A stretch of DNA of 64,000 nucleotides from Rhynchonema sp. JSB1_4 (lineage: Eukaryota; Nematoda; Chromadorea; Monhysterida; Xyalidae), in NCBI GenBank assembly GCA_030248065.1, contig JASAMV010003531.1:1-64000 (forward strand). Reading direction: 5' to 3'. Positions 28,237 to 40,724 of this stretch are shown piece after piece. Within the stretch, counting starts at the first letter, position 1. Each line of letters begins with the position of its first letter. The notes under the pieces were generated by a model. It was not told where the DNA came from and did no database searches. It saw nothing but the letters and a program-made list of their open reading frames with translations. A program made the position numbers and the translations under genes.

Positions 28237-28436
28237 TGTGTATCATTAGGGTCCAGTGCTCACCAGGGTCCAGCGCTCATTAGCTTTGTTTCAGGGCTGC
28301 AAACTCCCCTATTAAAATACGCAGTGTAGGCCTAAGCCCAAGCCTAACCCGAAGTGAAAGCCTAAGCCTACGCCTAGGCCCAGCGAAAAAGTGGACCCAA
28401 GTGAGCACTGGACCCTAATGATACACCCCTCCCGGA
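28237..28436. mobile_element. Short TIR element (TAGGGTCCAGTGCTCA)
   Basis: About 200 bp with ends GTATCATTAGGGTCCAGTGC and the inverted GCACTGGACCCTAATGATAC. The interior has repeated GCCTAAGCCTA-like phrases. The inverted match extends beyond TAGGG, so no target duplication can be read. 27718-28236 between this and DAZAP2 shows nothing recognisable. Confidence 0.7.
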
Positions 28437-28447
28437 TGGTTGCAAGG

Positions 28448-29176
28448 CAGTGTAGTTCCTGGTCCGGCGAGGAAATTAGTGCACCTACTTTTTCGTAGGG
28501 GAAATTAGTGTGCCTCCCTGGGGGGAGGGGAAGGGGGGGAAGACCCAAAATCAGGAAAAAGTCACTGTTTGAGGTGGAAAATTTGACCTATTTTTACCCC
28601 TTTTTGGAAAAAATTCTTCATAAAAAGGGTATTTTGGCAACTTTTGAGAACATTGACCTAAAAATCACACATCTTAGGCCTAAAAATGCCCATTTTAGGC
28701 CTGGCCATTTTAGGCAAAAATTGGGGAAATTAGTGTACCCGGAGGGGAAATTAGTGTACTAGTGTACCTTGGTCGGGGTGGGGAAATTAGTGTACCTTAG
28801 GGCAGTGTAGTTCCTGGTCCGGCGCGGCGGTTAGTGTACCTACCCCTTTTTTCCGTGCGGCGGTTAGTGTACCTCCCTGGGGGGGGGAAGGGAAGACCCA
28901 AATTCAGGAAAAAGTCACTTTTTGAGGTAGAAAATTTGACCGATTTTTGCCCCTTTTTGGAAAAAATTCTCCATAAAAAGGGTATTTTGGCGACTTTCGA
29001 CATCATTGACCTAAAAATCACCCATTTTAAGCCTAAAAATGCCCATTTTAGGCCTAAAAAAGCCGATCTTAGGCAAAAATTGAGGCGGTTAGTGTACCTT
29101 AGGGGGGGACCCCCCCCCCCCTCCCCCCCAGGAACTACACTGCCTTAGGGGCCCCCTCCCCCCAGGAACTACACTG
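28448..29176. mobile_element. CAGTGTAGTTCCTG-family hAT-like MITE, outer copy
   Basis: It starts CAGTGTAGTTCCTGGTCCGG and ends CCCCCAGGAACTACACTG, flanked by a perfect 8-bp duplication TTGCAAGG (28440-28447 and 29177-29184). It is split by a second member of the same family (28802-29142), leaving about 380 bp of its own sequence. Its target is inside another repeat containing TTGCAAGGTACC. Confidence 0.9.
28802..29142. mobile_element. CAGTGTAGTTCCTG-family MITE nested in its own family
   Basis: 341-bp copy with complete terminal inverted repeats, flanked by the perfect 8-bp duplication CCTTAGGG (28794-28801 and 29143-29150). The interior shares the conserved block TTTTTGGAAAAAATTCT with the other copies at 28448, 29335, 38914 and 41738. 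Confidence 0.92.
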
Positions 29177-29266
29177 TTGCAAGGTACCTCCCCTTCCCCC
29201 ATCCCCCCGGGGGGGTTGCAAGGTACCTACCCCTCAGGGCAGGGGGGAATCCCCCCATCCCCCAGC

Positions 29267-30042
29267 CAGTGGCTGGGGGGATGGGGGATTCCCCCCTAAG
29301 GAGTAGGTACCTTGCAACCACCCCTTGGGGGGGACAGTGTAGTTCCTGGGGGGAGGGGGTCCCCCCTCGGGTACACTATCTCCCCCTCAGGTGGTACACT
29401 ATCCCCCTATCTCCCCCTCCGGGTACACTATCTCCCCCAATTTTTGCCTAAAATAGCCATTTTTAGGCCTAAAATGGGCATTTTTAGGCCAAAAATGAGT
29501 CGCCAAAACACCCTTTTTCTGAAGAATTTTTTCCAAAAAGGGGCAAAAATAGGTCAAATTTTCTACCTCAAGAAGAGACTTTTTCCTGAATTTGGGTCTT
29601 CCCCCCTTCCCCCCCTCGGTGGTACACTATCTCCCCTCCGAAAAAAACGGAGGGTCCGCTATCCCCCCCCTCCGGACCAGGAACTACACTGGGTGGGGGA
29701 TGGGGGGAAGGGTAGGTACCTTGCAACCACCCCGGAGGGTACCTTGCAACTATAAATTTAATTTTTTTATAGGCAAAAATGGCTGTTTTTCGACCTCAAA
29801 GTCCCAAAAATCGCGCGCTCCGCGCTTTTGGGCAAATTTTCGGCCAAAATGCAAAAAAAGTACCATTTTTTCGGCCAATTTTGCAGAAAATAGCATGCAA
29901 AAAACACCCTTTTTTCGGACCCCAGGGGTACCTTGCAACCTTCTGGAGGCTGGGTAGGTGGGTACCTTGCACCCATCTGGATCCATCCCCCCAAGGGTAC
30001 CTTGCAACCATTTGCCTGCCACTACACTGCCCCCAGCCACTG
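29267..30042. mobile_element. CAGTGGCTGGGGG-family element with nested MITE
   Basis: Terminal CAGTGGCTGGGGG and inverted CCCCCAGCCACTG. The interior holds repeated GGTACCTTGCAACC phrases. A CAGTGTAG-family copy is nested at 29335-29691. No clean target duplication was found; the left junction abuts another member of the same family. Confidence 0.6.
29335..29691. mobile_element. CAGTGTAGTTCCTG-family MITE
   Basis: 357-bp copy in opposite internal orientation, with complete TIRs (CAGTGTAGTTCCTGG...CCAGGAACTACACTG). The flanks are G-rich, so the 8-bp duplication is ambiguous. Confidence 0.82.
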
Positions 30043-31250
30043 GTGCCCACCGTAAAAAATGTTTTTTCCTGGTAAAAAAACAAAAAAAAACCGGAGCCAA
30101 ATAAATTTCCAAAATAAATTACCTGAAAAGTTATTGGTAATTTATTTTTCATGGAAGAATGTGTTTTTTAGTCTGAAATGGCGAAAATTTTTCTTGGACG
30201 CCTGGAAGTTGGTGTTTCACCGCGGTAATTTATTTGAAAAAACTTCCAAAAATATAAATTACTGTCCCACTGGGCACTATAGGCTTCACGGCTTGCCTAC
30301 TGCAGCTGCAACTGCTGTTGCGTCTGTGTGTGATCACAAAATTGTGCCATCGCAATGCCGATTGACAGGAGCCCAGTTCAGAGGTCGCAGCCGGACTTGG
30401 CCGCGATTTTGGGCTGATAGTTCGGGTCGGACCAGGCCGAGTCGGACAATTGGAGGATCGGGCCGGGCCGCGGATGTCCGGCCTCCGGCCCGAAGCTTCT
30501 GAGGTGACTTAAAATATTTTTACCAAGAAATTGGGATTTTTTTGTGAATTTCTGATGGATTTGGCAAGCAGTCTTTGCCTACCTGACAAGACAACTTTTT
30601 CATTGAAAACAAGGAATTTTCCACCGAAAATAAGTTCTTCAGAAGAATCTAAAACTTATGACGAAATTCCGGAAAAAATCTGACTCAAAAAATTTGGGCC
30701 GGGCCGAGCTTTCGCCAACGCGGGCCGGGCCCTCCTGCCTAATTTCGTCCAGCTTATCAGTTATTCATTTTAGGTCTACCGTGACCATGGACTGGGCATT
30801 GTAGTACGTGGGGCTGGGGAAGGGGGTCCTACCCTACCTCTGCCTGAGTAAAGTGCCCGCCCGCCCAGCGCCCACCGTGAAAAAAAAACGTTTTTCGTGG
30901 CAAAAACGGAATAAACCGTTTTCCGCAGCCCGGTAAATTTCCAAAATAAATTACCGATCATTCATTCATTTATTTTTCGTTGAAAGATGTGTTTTTTTGG
31001 TCTCAAATCGCGAAAAATTTTTTTTGAGTTTCCGATACTATGTTACAAAATCGTTTAAAAGGAGGATAAAACTGGTGAAAGTGAAAAGGCTTTTTCGGGG
31101 AATAAATATGCATCAATTTCCCCGCCGGACCAATTGGGTACTGTACTACACTGTCCGGTGGGGACATCGTTTACGCTGCACGAAGTCAATGGCATAATAC
31201 AACACTATATTCAAAAAAGTCGCGTGACCAAGGCAGATCACATCCGATCC
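30043..31250. repeat. Diverged repeat block with AACGTTTTT/CCGGGCC motifs
   Basis: Contains paired phrases such as AATTTCCAAAATAAATTACC (30105 and 30935), CACCGTGAAAAAAAAACG and GGGCCGGGCC arranged partly as inverted repeats. No gene recognised. Related CCGTTTTTTTC motifs recur at 41200-41620 and 43070-43145. Confidence 0.5.
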
Positions 31251-31410
31251 GATCACCAAGTTTGATATCGCTCAATGTCTTTCAGAGAACATTTTCGGGC
31301 TCTGCTCTGCTCATCGTAACATTTGTGATCTGATTCACGCCCAGCAGGTGACGGACAGTTAAGTTGTGCCTGTGCCATAATCGACTGCCAAATTCTTTTG
31401 CTTCCAAAAC

Positions 31411-31926
31411 ATGGCGAGCGCAGAAGAACTTGCTGAATTACATGAGAGAGGAGAGGAAACCATCGACACAGACAAAAGCGTCGCAAAGGGCGGATCTGGT
31501 CTGTTGGAAGTTTTTGCTTGCGGCGGTTTTTCGAAGAAAAGCTGACGTCAGAAAATAAAGCAGTTTTTTTTAAATCTCCTCTGCTGCCGCTAAATCTCCT
31601 CTACTTTGAATCTCCTCTGTTCAACAACTTGTGCGTCATTTTTGTTCTGTGCTCAGCTGTACATTATTTTCAGTCGTTGTTTTTGGATGAGAAAGGCAAA
31701 TTGACTTGAGAAAGCCTCAATGTGCTGTGTATCGTTTCCTCCAGACATTTATTCCCCTTTTTGAATTCCAAATCGTACTGCATTGATTTCAGGCAAGAAC
31801 CGATCGAAATTAGAACAATCTGAACACAAACACCCGGCCGAAGACACGAGAAAGATTGTTGCGAACGCGATGCACGGCGAAGAGAAACGAAAAGAAGAAC
31901 AATTGAAGAAGGCGGAGAAAAAATAA
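31411..31926 (+). CDS. Small charged hypothetical protein
   Basis: Two-exon model: 31411-31525 (MASAEELAELHERGEE... to FACG) and 31793-31926 (KNRSKLEQSEHKHPAEDTR... ending KKAEKK), phase 1, about 82 aa. Exon 2 has a good TTTCAG acceptor and is lysine/glutamate-rich with coiled-coil-like spacing (EEKRKEEQLKKAEKK). The first donor (GGCG|GTTTTTCG) is weak; unspliced, the first exon would end at a TGA after KKS. I do not recognise the family. Small acidic/basic helical proteins such as complexins look similar in composition only. Confidence 0.4.
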
Positions 31927-34900
31927 TGAGTGGAAGTATGCTTTCGCCCATGCGCCTTCTCCAAAATAGGCTTGAGATGAGGTAGACCAGCTTATTGTGC
32001 TTTGATACCTCGCTATGATACAGGATTGGGTTGAGTAACCTGAACTTAAACGCGGAAAAAGGCAGTATCATGTACTCAACGCTGACAAGATCAGGGAGAC
32101 GTTTCGAAAGTTTTATTTACAGGTTGCTCCACCCATGTGAACAAGTCCACTCAATTCATATCCTTGACAAAAAATATGTGATACACCGGTACTAGATTGG
32201 TTGGTGCCAACTGGTGGTTTAGACTCAGGCCAGGCCTATGGTGTAAATGTATAGGCATGCAACGAAATCTAAATAGGCCCAAGTCCGTAACCATCGCCCG
32301 GCGCTTCTAATGTAGTACCGATACACTTCTAAACATTTGAACTTGACTGGATGCAAACCATTGATTTTGGGTCATCGTTTCAGTGTGTTTTGCTATATTA
32401 TTAACTGTTCAAAAAGTTTGTGTCCAGTTAGAAATGACCAACGCACGTAAGATGCGTTACGAAAATTCACTTGAACGTTATTCTGGGTATTCATCCACTT
32501 TGTGCTTTCCTGCGCGTTGCCGCAGCTGCAAAGCAAGTTTGTCGGTTGTTGCCAAATCATTTGCAAAGATTTCAGCGGCTTCTTTCGCGCATAACATCGG
32601 CGTTTTCTTGTTGTTCATTGAAATAATCTTGTTGGGTTTTTGTTGCACGAAAATGCTCACTGTTCAATTATTGTTTGTTGTACATCCTGTTGTTAGCTTT
32701 GAAGCCAGCCACTTGGAATAATAAAAGTACGTTAAAGCGCAATCTGCCCGAGAAGTGAGCCAAGCATGGTGATAACACCAGCGATACCACAACGCGCAAA
32801 AACCGCTGGGCACGGACTGACCTTGCGTATGCCTGACAGATAACAAGTTTCAGATGAATACTGGTCGACTCATCTTAACGTGTGGTTTGATGTTTGCGGA
32901 AACGCCGGTTTGTTCTGGTAACGAATACCAGCTGTACGCTTTCAGCTGAATCCTGTTGGCCGACTGACTGCTATAATCCTTTTTCACTTCATTTCCCGGC
33001 ACCCCGCACTTTTAAAAACTTTAGGACGAGAGGTGATGGAAGTTATAGCACGGATGCACAGCGCCCGTCCCGCTTTATGCTCTGGTGCAGCTGGATGGGT
33101 GCACCCAGTGGGTTACTCGGGAAATGAGTTCATCGCACCCAGTGGCAGCTTTTGGCTCGGATATCAGCAGGCTTGACCTGAAATCAGCCAGAGTTTTAGT
33201 TTGAGTTCCAAGCCGCAGTCGAAACGCAGGTTCACGCCCAAACACTGCCGTGCACAGGTTCATGTGTCGCACCAACCATATCCAATATGGCAGTTGCACG
33301 TGCAGCGTCGGTGTACGCTGTTGCTGGAGCTTTCCGGCTTGCACTTGCTGGCCTTCTGCTTTTTTTGTTGTGTGGTCAATCTGTTTCCTGTCGACGGTCC
33401 GTCAAGTATTTATGAATGAATCGCTTGATCTCAGTTGGAATATTCCTTGAACCTGACTCAGTCTTTCAGTTCTGACAATTCGTTTCAAATTCAAGAAAGT
33501 TTGAAGTTGCATCCCTGCTTCTGGAAGTGTGACAGTTCATTGCGTAAATCTTTTCACGTTGAAGCTGCGCCGTTATGGTTTCTGCTTGGGCTGTTAGTGA
33601 ACAGTGAGCGCTTTTGGCTTGATGTCCCGGATCAAGTGATAACACCCCACCGGGTGGCCGGCTGACCACAAAAAAGGTCAATGCGAAATCGGTTCTGATA
33701 AAAGGTCAGGTGCGTGATTTGCCAAAACCAAACACCACAATCGCTGAGAATGTTTTATAACTTATGCATTCAGAATTTGAATACATGGACTGAGTCAGTG
33801 ATGATGTAGCCAAAGCTTCAGTATCCATCCAAGTCTGATGCATTCAAGCAGTCCATACTGCATCCATATAGGATTTCGCGACGGTACATCCTGCCGGAGT
33901 TTGCCACATACCAGACCCCCCCGAATGGATCCCTCGAGGGCTATAAGCAGAAATTTTTCACAAAAATCCCGCGAGGTTCTAATTGGATATCACTTTCTTC
34001 CAAATCAATCCAAAACACCAACTTTCCAACGAGTGGTAAAATTAACAAAATCGTTCGTATATAAATACCAGTGTATTAGCGACCAAAACATCGTACAAGT
34101 CCACCCAAATGCTCATGGGCTCCAAAGTGTTAAACTCCGGTATGTGCGTGATTCGTGTCGTGTTTGTCGCACGCAAACAGTTGCTCTGTTATCGGGGCAT
34201 GCGCGGTAGCGCATGTCCCATATGGTTGTCCGGAGTTAGTGCCGGCAGAAAAAAATTTCACTGGCCAGTAATTCCACAACAAAGCACCGATGGTTTCAAT
34301 ATTTAAGCACAAGGTGCCTTGGGCCACCCTACATCTGCATTCAAAATTTGACGTTGATCGGTACCGGCGTCGTGGAGTTACGGTACCCAACGCCTCTCAA
34401 AAAGTGCAAAAACGTTCTTCTTCTTCTTTCTTTCTTTTTTTTTCCGGCAAAATGTTCGTTCAAAACTCAGGGATACATCGGACGAGAAATCTGCCGCGGC
34501 ACGGGGGTTTTGAGGTCGAGAAACTCGGTGGTGCATTGGTTTTTGGATCAGTACTTTTCGGAGCTAGAACCGGAACTGGACGGACTCGCTTATCCATGCA
34601 AATATTCCATATGGTCTGTCGTAGGCGTGGGTGCGGACTAGGTTTCGGGGCGAGAATCATGGTGACGTTGGTTTTTGTCCGGAGACTGAGATTTATGTTT
34701 GGTTAAAAACGCACTGTCGCCGTGGCTTGTGTTGTCTATTGATTGTGTCATCATGCTTGAATTGTCATAATATTCTGCCATCCCCCACACTGGTTGTTAA
34801 AATTCGTGGTCGCAGTAGCGTTCTGACTGCACCCAATAAATATATCAGTCATATTTTTCGCGTGTCTCTGGCGCCATTTTTGCGCTCCGACGCCTCTTGT

Positions 34901-35797
34901 CACTCACACCGCGGTGGCGCCAAGGTTGGTTTAGGTTCAGGTCTGGAACCGGAACCGGGCGTTCGGCTACCATATGTATATCGGACCGGACTTATACCGG
35001 GACGGGCCCGAGATTATGTAGTTTTTGGTAGCAACCTATACCTGAAACAAGTCTGTTTAGGTATGCATTGGTGCTTGCTGGACTAACAGTGGACACGATA
35101 GCACTTGCGGCTAATGGGTGTTGGCGTGCGGCTTTACCACACACACACACACATCAGCTGACTGGGGAAAACTCGCCACATCTGTTGATGAGCACCGAAA
35201 CATCGCGTCATGTTGGCACCCAGACGGTACCCGATAACAGCGGCTTAGGGCAGTTGCGACAAGCTGAAAACATGTCGGTAACCAAATGACCAAGAGAGAA
35301 CGCTTTTGCAACCAAGCCACGCACGACCAACCAGTTGTCCCAAACATGTCTTGCGGAAATAAATTTTTTTCTTGGATTTGTTTTTCTGTTGTTCATTTGC
35401 TGGTTAATATTTGATTGCGTTCGCCCTCTGCGTTCTGGTTTCATTGCGAATTGCGAAGTTCAATCTTGATTTTTGGGAAAACTTTGACACCGAAGAACAG
35501 CTAAAAGTCGCAGCTTGTTTTATCATTGCCGCTTGGTCTTCATCATGTTAAAGTTCAGGAAGATTGTCCAGAAGGCATCAAGGATCTTCAAGAAAGTTCT
35601 TTAACTTTGGCGATGTTGCGAACAGCTAGTGCACGAGGTCCGCTAGAACCTAATCCATCACTCGGCACGGCACGCCAGCACGTGTTCCTTGGCAGGATAT
35701 GAACTTTTGCACTTCGTCAGCGAATCTTTTATAACTTTTTCCAGCGAGCAAGTACATCCATTTTGACCGTAAACGCATAAAACAAGCGCTTAACAAT
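31927..35797. other. Gene-poor stretch, nothing recognised
   Basis: About 3.9 kb. Several short open frames exist (for example near 32383, 33201 and 34290), but none shows family motifs, consistent splice phasing or repeats. A (CA)n run is at 35142-35153. It may hold 5' UTR or intron sequence of the downstream Nudix gene. Confidence 0.5.
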
Positions 35798-37323
35798 ATG
35801 TCAACGGGCACACCCACTTCCATTCGAGCAGCGAACGGCGCAGGTGCTGATGGTTCATCAAGTGGCGGTTCAGTGAGCACCCAGGTGTCGAGCCTTGCCA
35901 GATCAGGGTGCACACGAGCGCAGTGCAGCTATTGTGATCAGATGAACAAACGTTTGGTCGAACTGCGCTACGCACTCACCGAGCTGGACATGCCACGCGG
36001 ACAGTGCACGTTCGTCAGACCCGTAGAGTTCAGGTGAGACACGTGGAAATTGTGTTGATCGTATAATTGGCGGTTGAGGGATTCCGTGTCTATTATTTGG
36101 ATTATGTGACCATCTGGTGCATTCCTATTGACGATAACCTGGTGCACCTCCCGTCTGCGAGATTAGGTCAAAACGGGCGACCAAATACACAACCTTTATT
36201 ATGCATCGGTCAATCATGAGACAAAGGGCATGCCAATCAGACAGCAGCGTCATTCTCGCATGACGTGACCGATCCCATTTTCGAGTACTGTTCGTTGCAG
36301 AGATGAAGAGAACGTATTCTTTGGCAAACGGCTGATCGCGAAGACGCTCACCGTACAACATGGCACAAAGTGCGAAGAATGGGAAATGGTGCATCGAATT
36401 CAGGTAAAATAGATCATCTAATCATGAGAGCATTTCCTTCGTAGCTCAGTTATTCATTTTTGAAACATCTGCAGAAACCGAAGACGCCGTGTCACGGTGT
36501 GTACGTGATTCCGATGCTGAAACGCGCCGACCAGCCAACAGTGGTGCTGCTCGAGAAACAGTATCGCGTGCCGATGGATGGATTCGTGATTGAGTTCCCC
36601 GGCGGATTCATGCAACCAGGTTGGACAAAGTTGACGTGTGTGCATGCGTGTGAGCTGCGAGAGTCATTTCGGAATTTAGTGATGCCAGTGATGATTTCGA
36701 CCAGCGTTGCTGTAGGCCTTAAAATAAAGACCTCTTGTGCCTGTCGGTCGTAATGGTGGCATCTGAAAGTTTTGCATAGAAATCACTAATGCAAGAAAAC
36801 GTCGCGCACTTGATTATGGCAGATCGGATCAGCAAGTTCGATATACCACTCCTATTGTTGTAGCACACACACAGGTGAGACGCCAGCGATGTGCGCGCGT
36901 CGCGAGCTTCTCGAAGAGACTGGGTACGCGGCCAAGAAGGTGCTCTCTGTGTCGCCATTCATCTGCACCGAGGGCGCGTCAGTCATGTTCAACACGTGTG
37001 CATTCGTGACATTGCTCATCGATGGGGATGCACCCGAAAACAAGCATGTCAAACAGAACATACCCAATGATGAGATCGAGTTGATCCAGGTGCTCGAGGT
37101 CAGACTCGACCGTCTGCATCAGGATTTGAACTCGCTGATTGCCAAGGCCGGTCCGTGCACATTCGTCATGTCCGAGGTGTACACATTTTGTTCGTCGTTG
37201 GCGCTGGCCGGTCTGGCACGAGACACCAGTGTCAATGTTTGTGATCTGATTGACCAAGACGACGGTCGGTCAACCAATCCTGTGCTTATCAATGGCCCCG
37301 TGAAAAATGGCGTGATCGAATAA
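35798..37323 (+). CDS. NUDT5: ADP-sugar pyrophosphatase, NUDT5-like Nudix hydrolase
   Basis: Hydrolyses ADP-ribose and related ADP-sugars. Exons 35798-36032, 36301-36403, 36475-36619, 36875-37323, phases consistent. The Nudix box spans the exon 3-4 junction: GGFMQPG-ETPAMCARRELLEETGY, fitting G-x5-E-x7-R-E-U-x-E-E-x-G-U at every position. Before it come the NUDT5-type strands GVYVIPMLKRADQPTVVLLEKQYRVPMDG with EFPGGF. The first exon adds a Gly/Ser-rich segment and a Cys pair (CTRAQCSYCDQ) not typical of human NUDT5. That start (ATG 35798) is therefore less certain. Length about 310 aa is longer than human (219) because of this N-terminus and a C-terminal tail. Confidence 0.88.
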
Positions 37324-37705
37324 CAATTATATCTCAATTATTGTGCATGACACCAGCACATCTGAATATGCCAGATCTGATCGTAGTTACCAACATTATA
37401 CGGTCTATTGTTTCAGTCCAGATTAAAATATAGATTCATCTGACGTGTACGGATCGTAATTTGATTTGCAATGAGTGTGAATTCATTCCTCATAAGCCAA
37501 TGACGTTCTGTTTACTATGACGATTATCTCTTCCACTCGGTTATGTTTGATACCGGCATGCTGTCTTGCGCCAACACTGTTCGCGACGGGTCGCAGCGGA
37601 AGACCCGATGCGTTCGCACCCGCTTTTTTGGGCCTGGAGTAAGCGTAAGGCTCAGGTCTAGGCTAGTTAAAGTTAAGTAAAGCATATGTCTAAGCCGAGT
37701 GGAAG

Positions 37706-37920
37706 GGTGGAATTTTCGAAACGGTGTAAAGGTCAGTTGGTCGTAAAGGTCGGCGTAAAGTTCGGCCGAAAGCTCGGTCGGCGTAGCTCGGTGTAAACGT
37801 GAAATTATTAACGTGGAATGTTTCAAGTTTACACCGAGGTCTATCATACTGAGCTGTCGACCGAGCTTTCCACCGACCTCTACACCCAACTGACCTTTAC
37901 ACCGTTTCGAAAATATCACC
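37706..37920. repeat. Imperfect inverted repeat downstream of NUDT5
   Basis: The left arm (GAATTTTCGAAACGGTGTAA...GCTCGGTGTAAAC) is mirrored by the right arm (GTTTACACCGAGGTC...TTTACACCGTTTCGAAAAT), centred near 37815. Internal CGGTCGG/CCGACC repeats also pair. Likely a fold-back element; no coding frame. Confidence 0.75.
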
Positions 37921-38259
37921 CGAAGTCTGGGTGTAACTCCGAGTCTAAATCACCAGCTGTGGCGAACTGCTATTCGTACCTTACCTCGATACGATACCCA
38001 CCACAGGAGACTGATGACGACACCCTTTGTAATTCATATTCTTCCTTTGATGCAATATACTAAGTTACGTCGCATTGTTTGCTTGTTCACATTCGTCACG
38101 TGCGAACCGAACGATGTGAGGAGCACGGGTTCGGATCCGACCAGAACTGAAATAACCAAAGAAAGAGAAATTCCGGGTTTCTCGTTTTTTTTTCACGTTC
38201 TCCATCCAGATGGACCCGGTTTTGTACTCCGTGAAAAAACAGTTTTTTCTATCCGCCAG

Positions 38260-38880
38260 TATCAGTGGTGCAGCTACCCAGGCGGTGTGGCACCCTGCTA
38301 TACCCCCAAAAGTGTGAAGCGGCAACATGTACCGGTCGAGCTGGGGGAGGGGGGCCTTAGGGACGGGGAACAAAATTTGGATCATTTGAGAAGCAAGTTC
38401 AGTTGTCTCACTCGAAAGGATTTCTGATCAGAAACCATCAATTTGAGGGAAAAACTAGAAAAAAATTATACAAATTACCGTGAAACCTAAAATACAAGGG
38501 GGGGCTGTATTTTTTCACTGACCCCTTTTAGGGGGCTGTATTTTGGGGGGGGCTCTATTTTTGGGGCGGGCTGTATTTTTTCGCTGCCCAAAATCTCAAA
38601 AAATGTTCCCAAAAATGCCCCTCAAATGGAGTTCTGTCAGGGTGTTACTGGTCATTATTGAGTGTTTTTAGGTGCAGATCTTCCATAAAAGGCTTTACGT
38701 CATCATATACTCAACCACAAACGTTGTACATAATGTGTCGTATACAAGAACTTGACTTTACGACCCCCAAGCGGGGAATTCCAAGTTGGGGGGGAGGCTG
38801 TATTTTTGGGGGGGCTCTATTTTTTCACTGACCCCGTTTAGGGGGGGGCTCTATTTTAGGGAATACGGTATGGGTCATTT
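38260..38880. repeat. G-rich GGCTGTATTTTT repeat block
   Basis: GGGGGCTGTATTTTTTCACT-type phrases are repeated at 38505, 38525, 38565, 38795 and 38835. At 38265-38350 there is a fragment related to the CAGTGGTGTAGC element (CCCAGGCGG, GGCAAC-like phrases). No gene. Confidence 0.6.
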
Positions 38881-38913
38881 TGGTATTGCCTAAATGGAAT
38901 GGCACCCACCCAC

Positions 38914-39280
38914 CAGTGTAGTTCCTGGGGGGGAGGGGGGGACCCCCCTCGGGTACGTCTGTTCCCCCTCCGAGGTACGCCTGCCCCACTGTTCCCCCTC
39001 CGGGTACTTCTGCTCCCCCCAATTTTTTCCTAAAATGGGCAAATTTAGGCCTAAAATAGGCATTTTTAGGCCAAAAATAGGCAAACTTTAGGTGAAACCT
39101 CCAAAAAAAACGCCAAAATACCCTTTTTATAGGGGATTTTTCGCAAAAGAAGGCAAAAATAGTCCAATTTTTCGACCTCAAAAAATGACTTTTTTCCGTC
39201 CCCCCCCCCAAATTGGGACTTCCCCCCCTTCCCCCCCAGGTAGGTACGTCTGTTCCCCCTCCGGACCAGGAACTACACTG
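38914..39280. mobile_element. CAGTGTAGTTCCTG-family hAT-like MITE
   Basis: 367-bp copy with complete TIRs (CAGTGTAGTTCCTGGGG ... CCAGGAACTACACTG) and a perfect 8-bp target duplication CCACCCAC (38906-38913 and 39281-39288). Confidence 0.92.
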
Positions 39281-39653
39281 CCACCCACTGTAGTGGCTGG
39301 GGGGATGGGGGGGATTCTCCCCCCCCCCCCCTAAGGGGTATCTATCTCGAGTCAACCCTTAGGGGGGGATGGGGGGGGGAAGGGTATCTATCTCGAGCCG
39401 ACCCCAAAGGGTATCTCGAGTAAGTAGATTTATGGTTTTCAAAGGCAAAGATAGGTGTTTTTCGAGCCCGGGACCCCCAAAAATCGCGCGCTCCGCGCGC
39501 AAACACCCAAAAATGGTCATTTTAGGCCAATTTTCGGCAAAAATGTCAAAAAGTACCCATTTTTAGGCCTATTTTGCAGTAAAATTGCATGCAAAAAACG
39601 GCCTTTTTTCGCCTTTTGACGGACCATAGGGGTATCTTGGGTAGCCTCTGGGG

Positions 39654-40724
39654 CAGACCTGTACGGGAGGAATTTTTTACCCTCGGCCGGTAATGGCTTC
39701 AGATCGAAAAATTGGGGGGTCTGGTAACCTCGGAAGCAAAATCAGGGGGGTCTGGTAATTTTTATGAATGAAGTCAGTAGACCTTATTTCAGTGTTACAG
39801 AGCTCATAGAGCCATTAGCCATGTATTCTCAGACTCATAAATACGTTTTGGCAGGTTTCTTTAACAAGCACAAGCATTTACGGCGCAAAACAACATTTAA
39901 AAACAGAATAATCAAGTTTACGTACAAAATCTGGAAGTATAATACATACCTAAAAAGTTGACCGAAATGTTCAAATTAGTTAAGTAATGCCACGAATCAA
40001 GAAACTTTAAAACACTTCTGGTGAGCTAAGAAGACCGGAGACAATGCAATTACGTACAGTTACAATGTGCAGGTATAGGTTATGATGTCATTCAATGCGC
40101 AAGCCACAAAAAACGGGAAACGTGACAAGCATAACTTTCGTTAGATTGAAATGTTGACGACTTTTAGGCCAAAACTTTGGCAGTCGATCACACAGAAACC
40201 CGCACCATCACCACGCTCATTGTGCTTGCTCTATGTCATTTCAATTGTCTGTGTGAACGTTAGCTTGTGCAAATTATTTTGCTTACTTTGGAACTACTAT
40301 GTTGTTCGTTTCACGTGCATCATTCAAGCCCACTTTAGGGCATAGTATAACTGGTGCCACCCAACCCATCAACAAGCTTCGCAGTCATTAATCAACAACA
40401 AAGATACAATACCTATGCATATACATGATACCTATACTACTGTATGCCAGCCACATAATGTACATATACTTTGCATACAACATGGCACTTCAACATTAAA
40501 AAAGGCATAACAAGTTATGAGTGACAGAAAATGCGCGCGAAGCGCGCCGACCTGAAGTATAAAAAGGCTAAAATACACGTTTAAAATGCTTTTTGGAAGA
40601 GGTACTGGTTTGGATTTTGAGGGGGGTCTGGTAATTTTTGCCGAGGGTGCCGGAATTTACCCTCGGCAAATCCAAAATGACCCTCGGCCGGGCCGAGGGT
40701 GCCGAGGGTGGTTGTACAGGTCTG
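39654..40724. mobile_element. 1.07-kb hAT-like non-autonomous element (CAGACCTGTAC termini)
   Basis: Ends CAGACCTGTAC and GTACAGGTCTG are perfectly inverted, flanked by the perfect 8-bp duplication CTCTGGGG (39646-39653 and 40725-40732). Subterminal TTACCCTCGGCCGG and CCGGGCCGAGGGT also pair. The AT-rich interior (39760-40560) has only short open frames without transposase motifs. It is inserted in another G-rich repeat carrying TATCTCGAGT phrases (39290-40800). Confidence 0.9.

Noticed and set aside
29312..29755. 147-codon open frame in the G/C-rich repeat block
   Set aside because: It runs through a MITE (29335-29691) and owes its openness to low-complexity G/C tracts; sister copies do not preserve it.
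30360..30500. GGGCCGGGCC-rich stretch as a CpG-island promoter
   Set aside because: The same motifs recur as paired repeats at 30690-30730 and near 40680, so it is better explained as repeat-element sequence.
38825..39355. 176-codon minus-strand open frame (Gly/Pro-rich)
   Set aside because: It covers the MITE at 38914-39280; glycine- and proline-rich translation is typical of poly-G/poly-C DNA, with no conserved domain.
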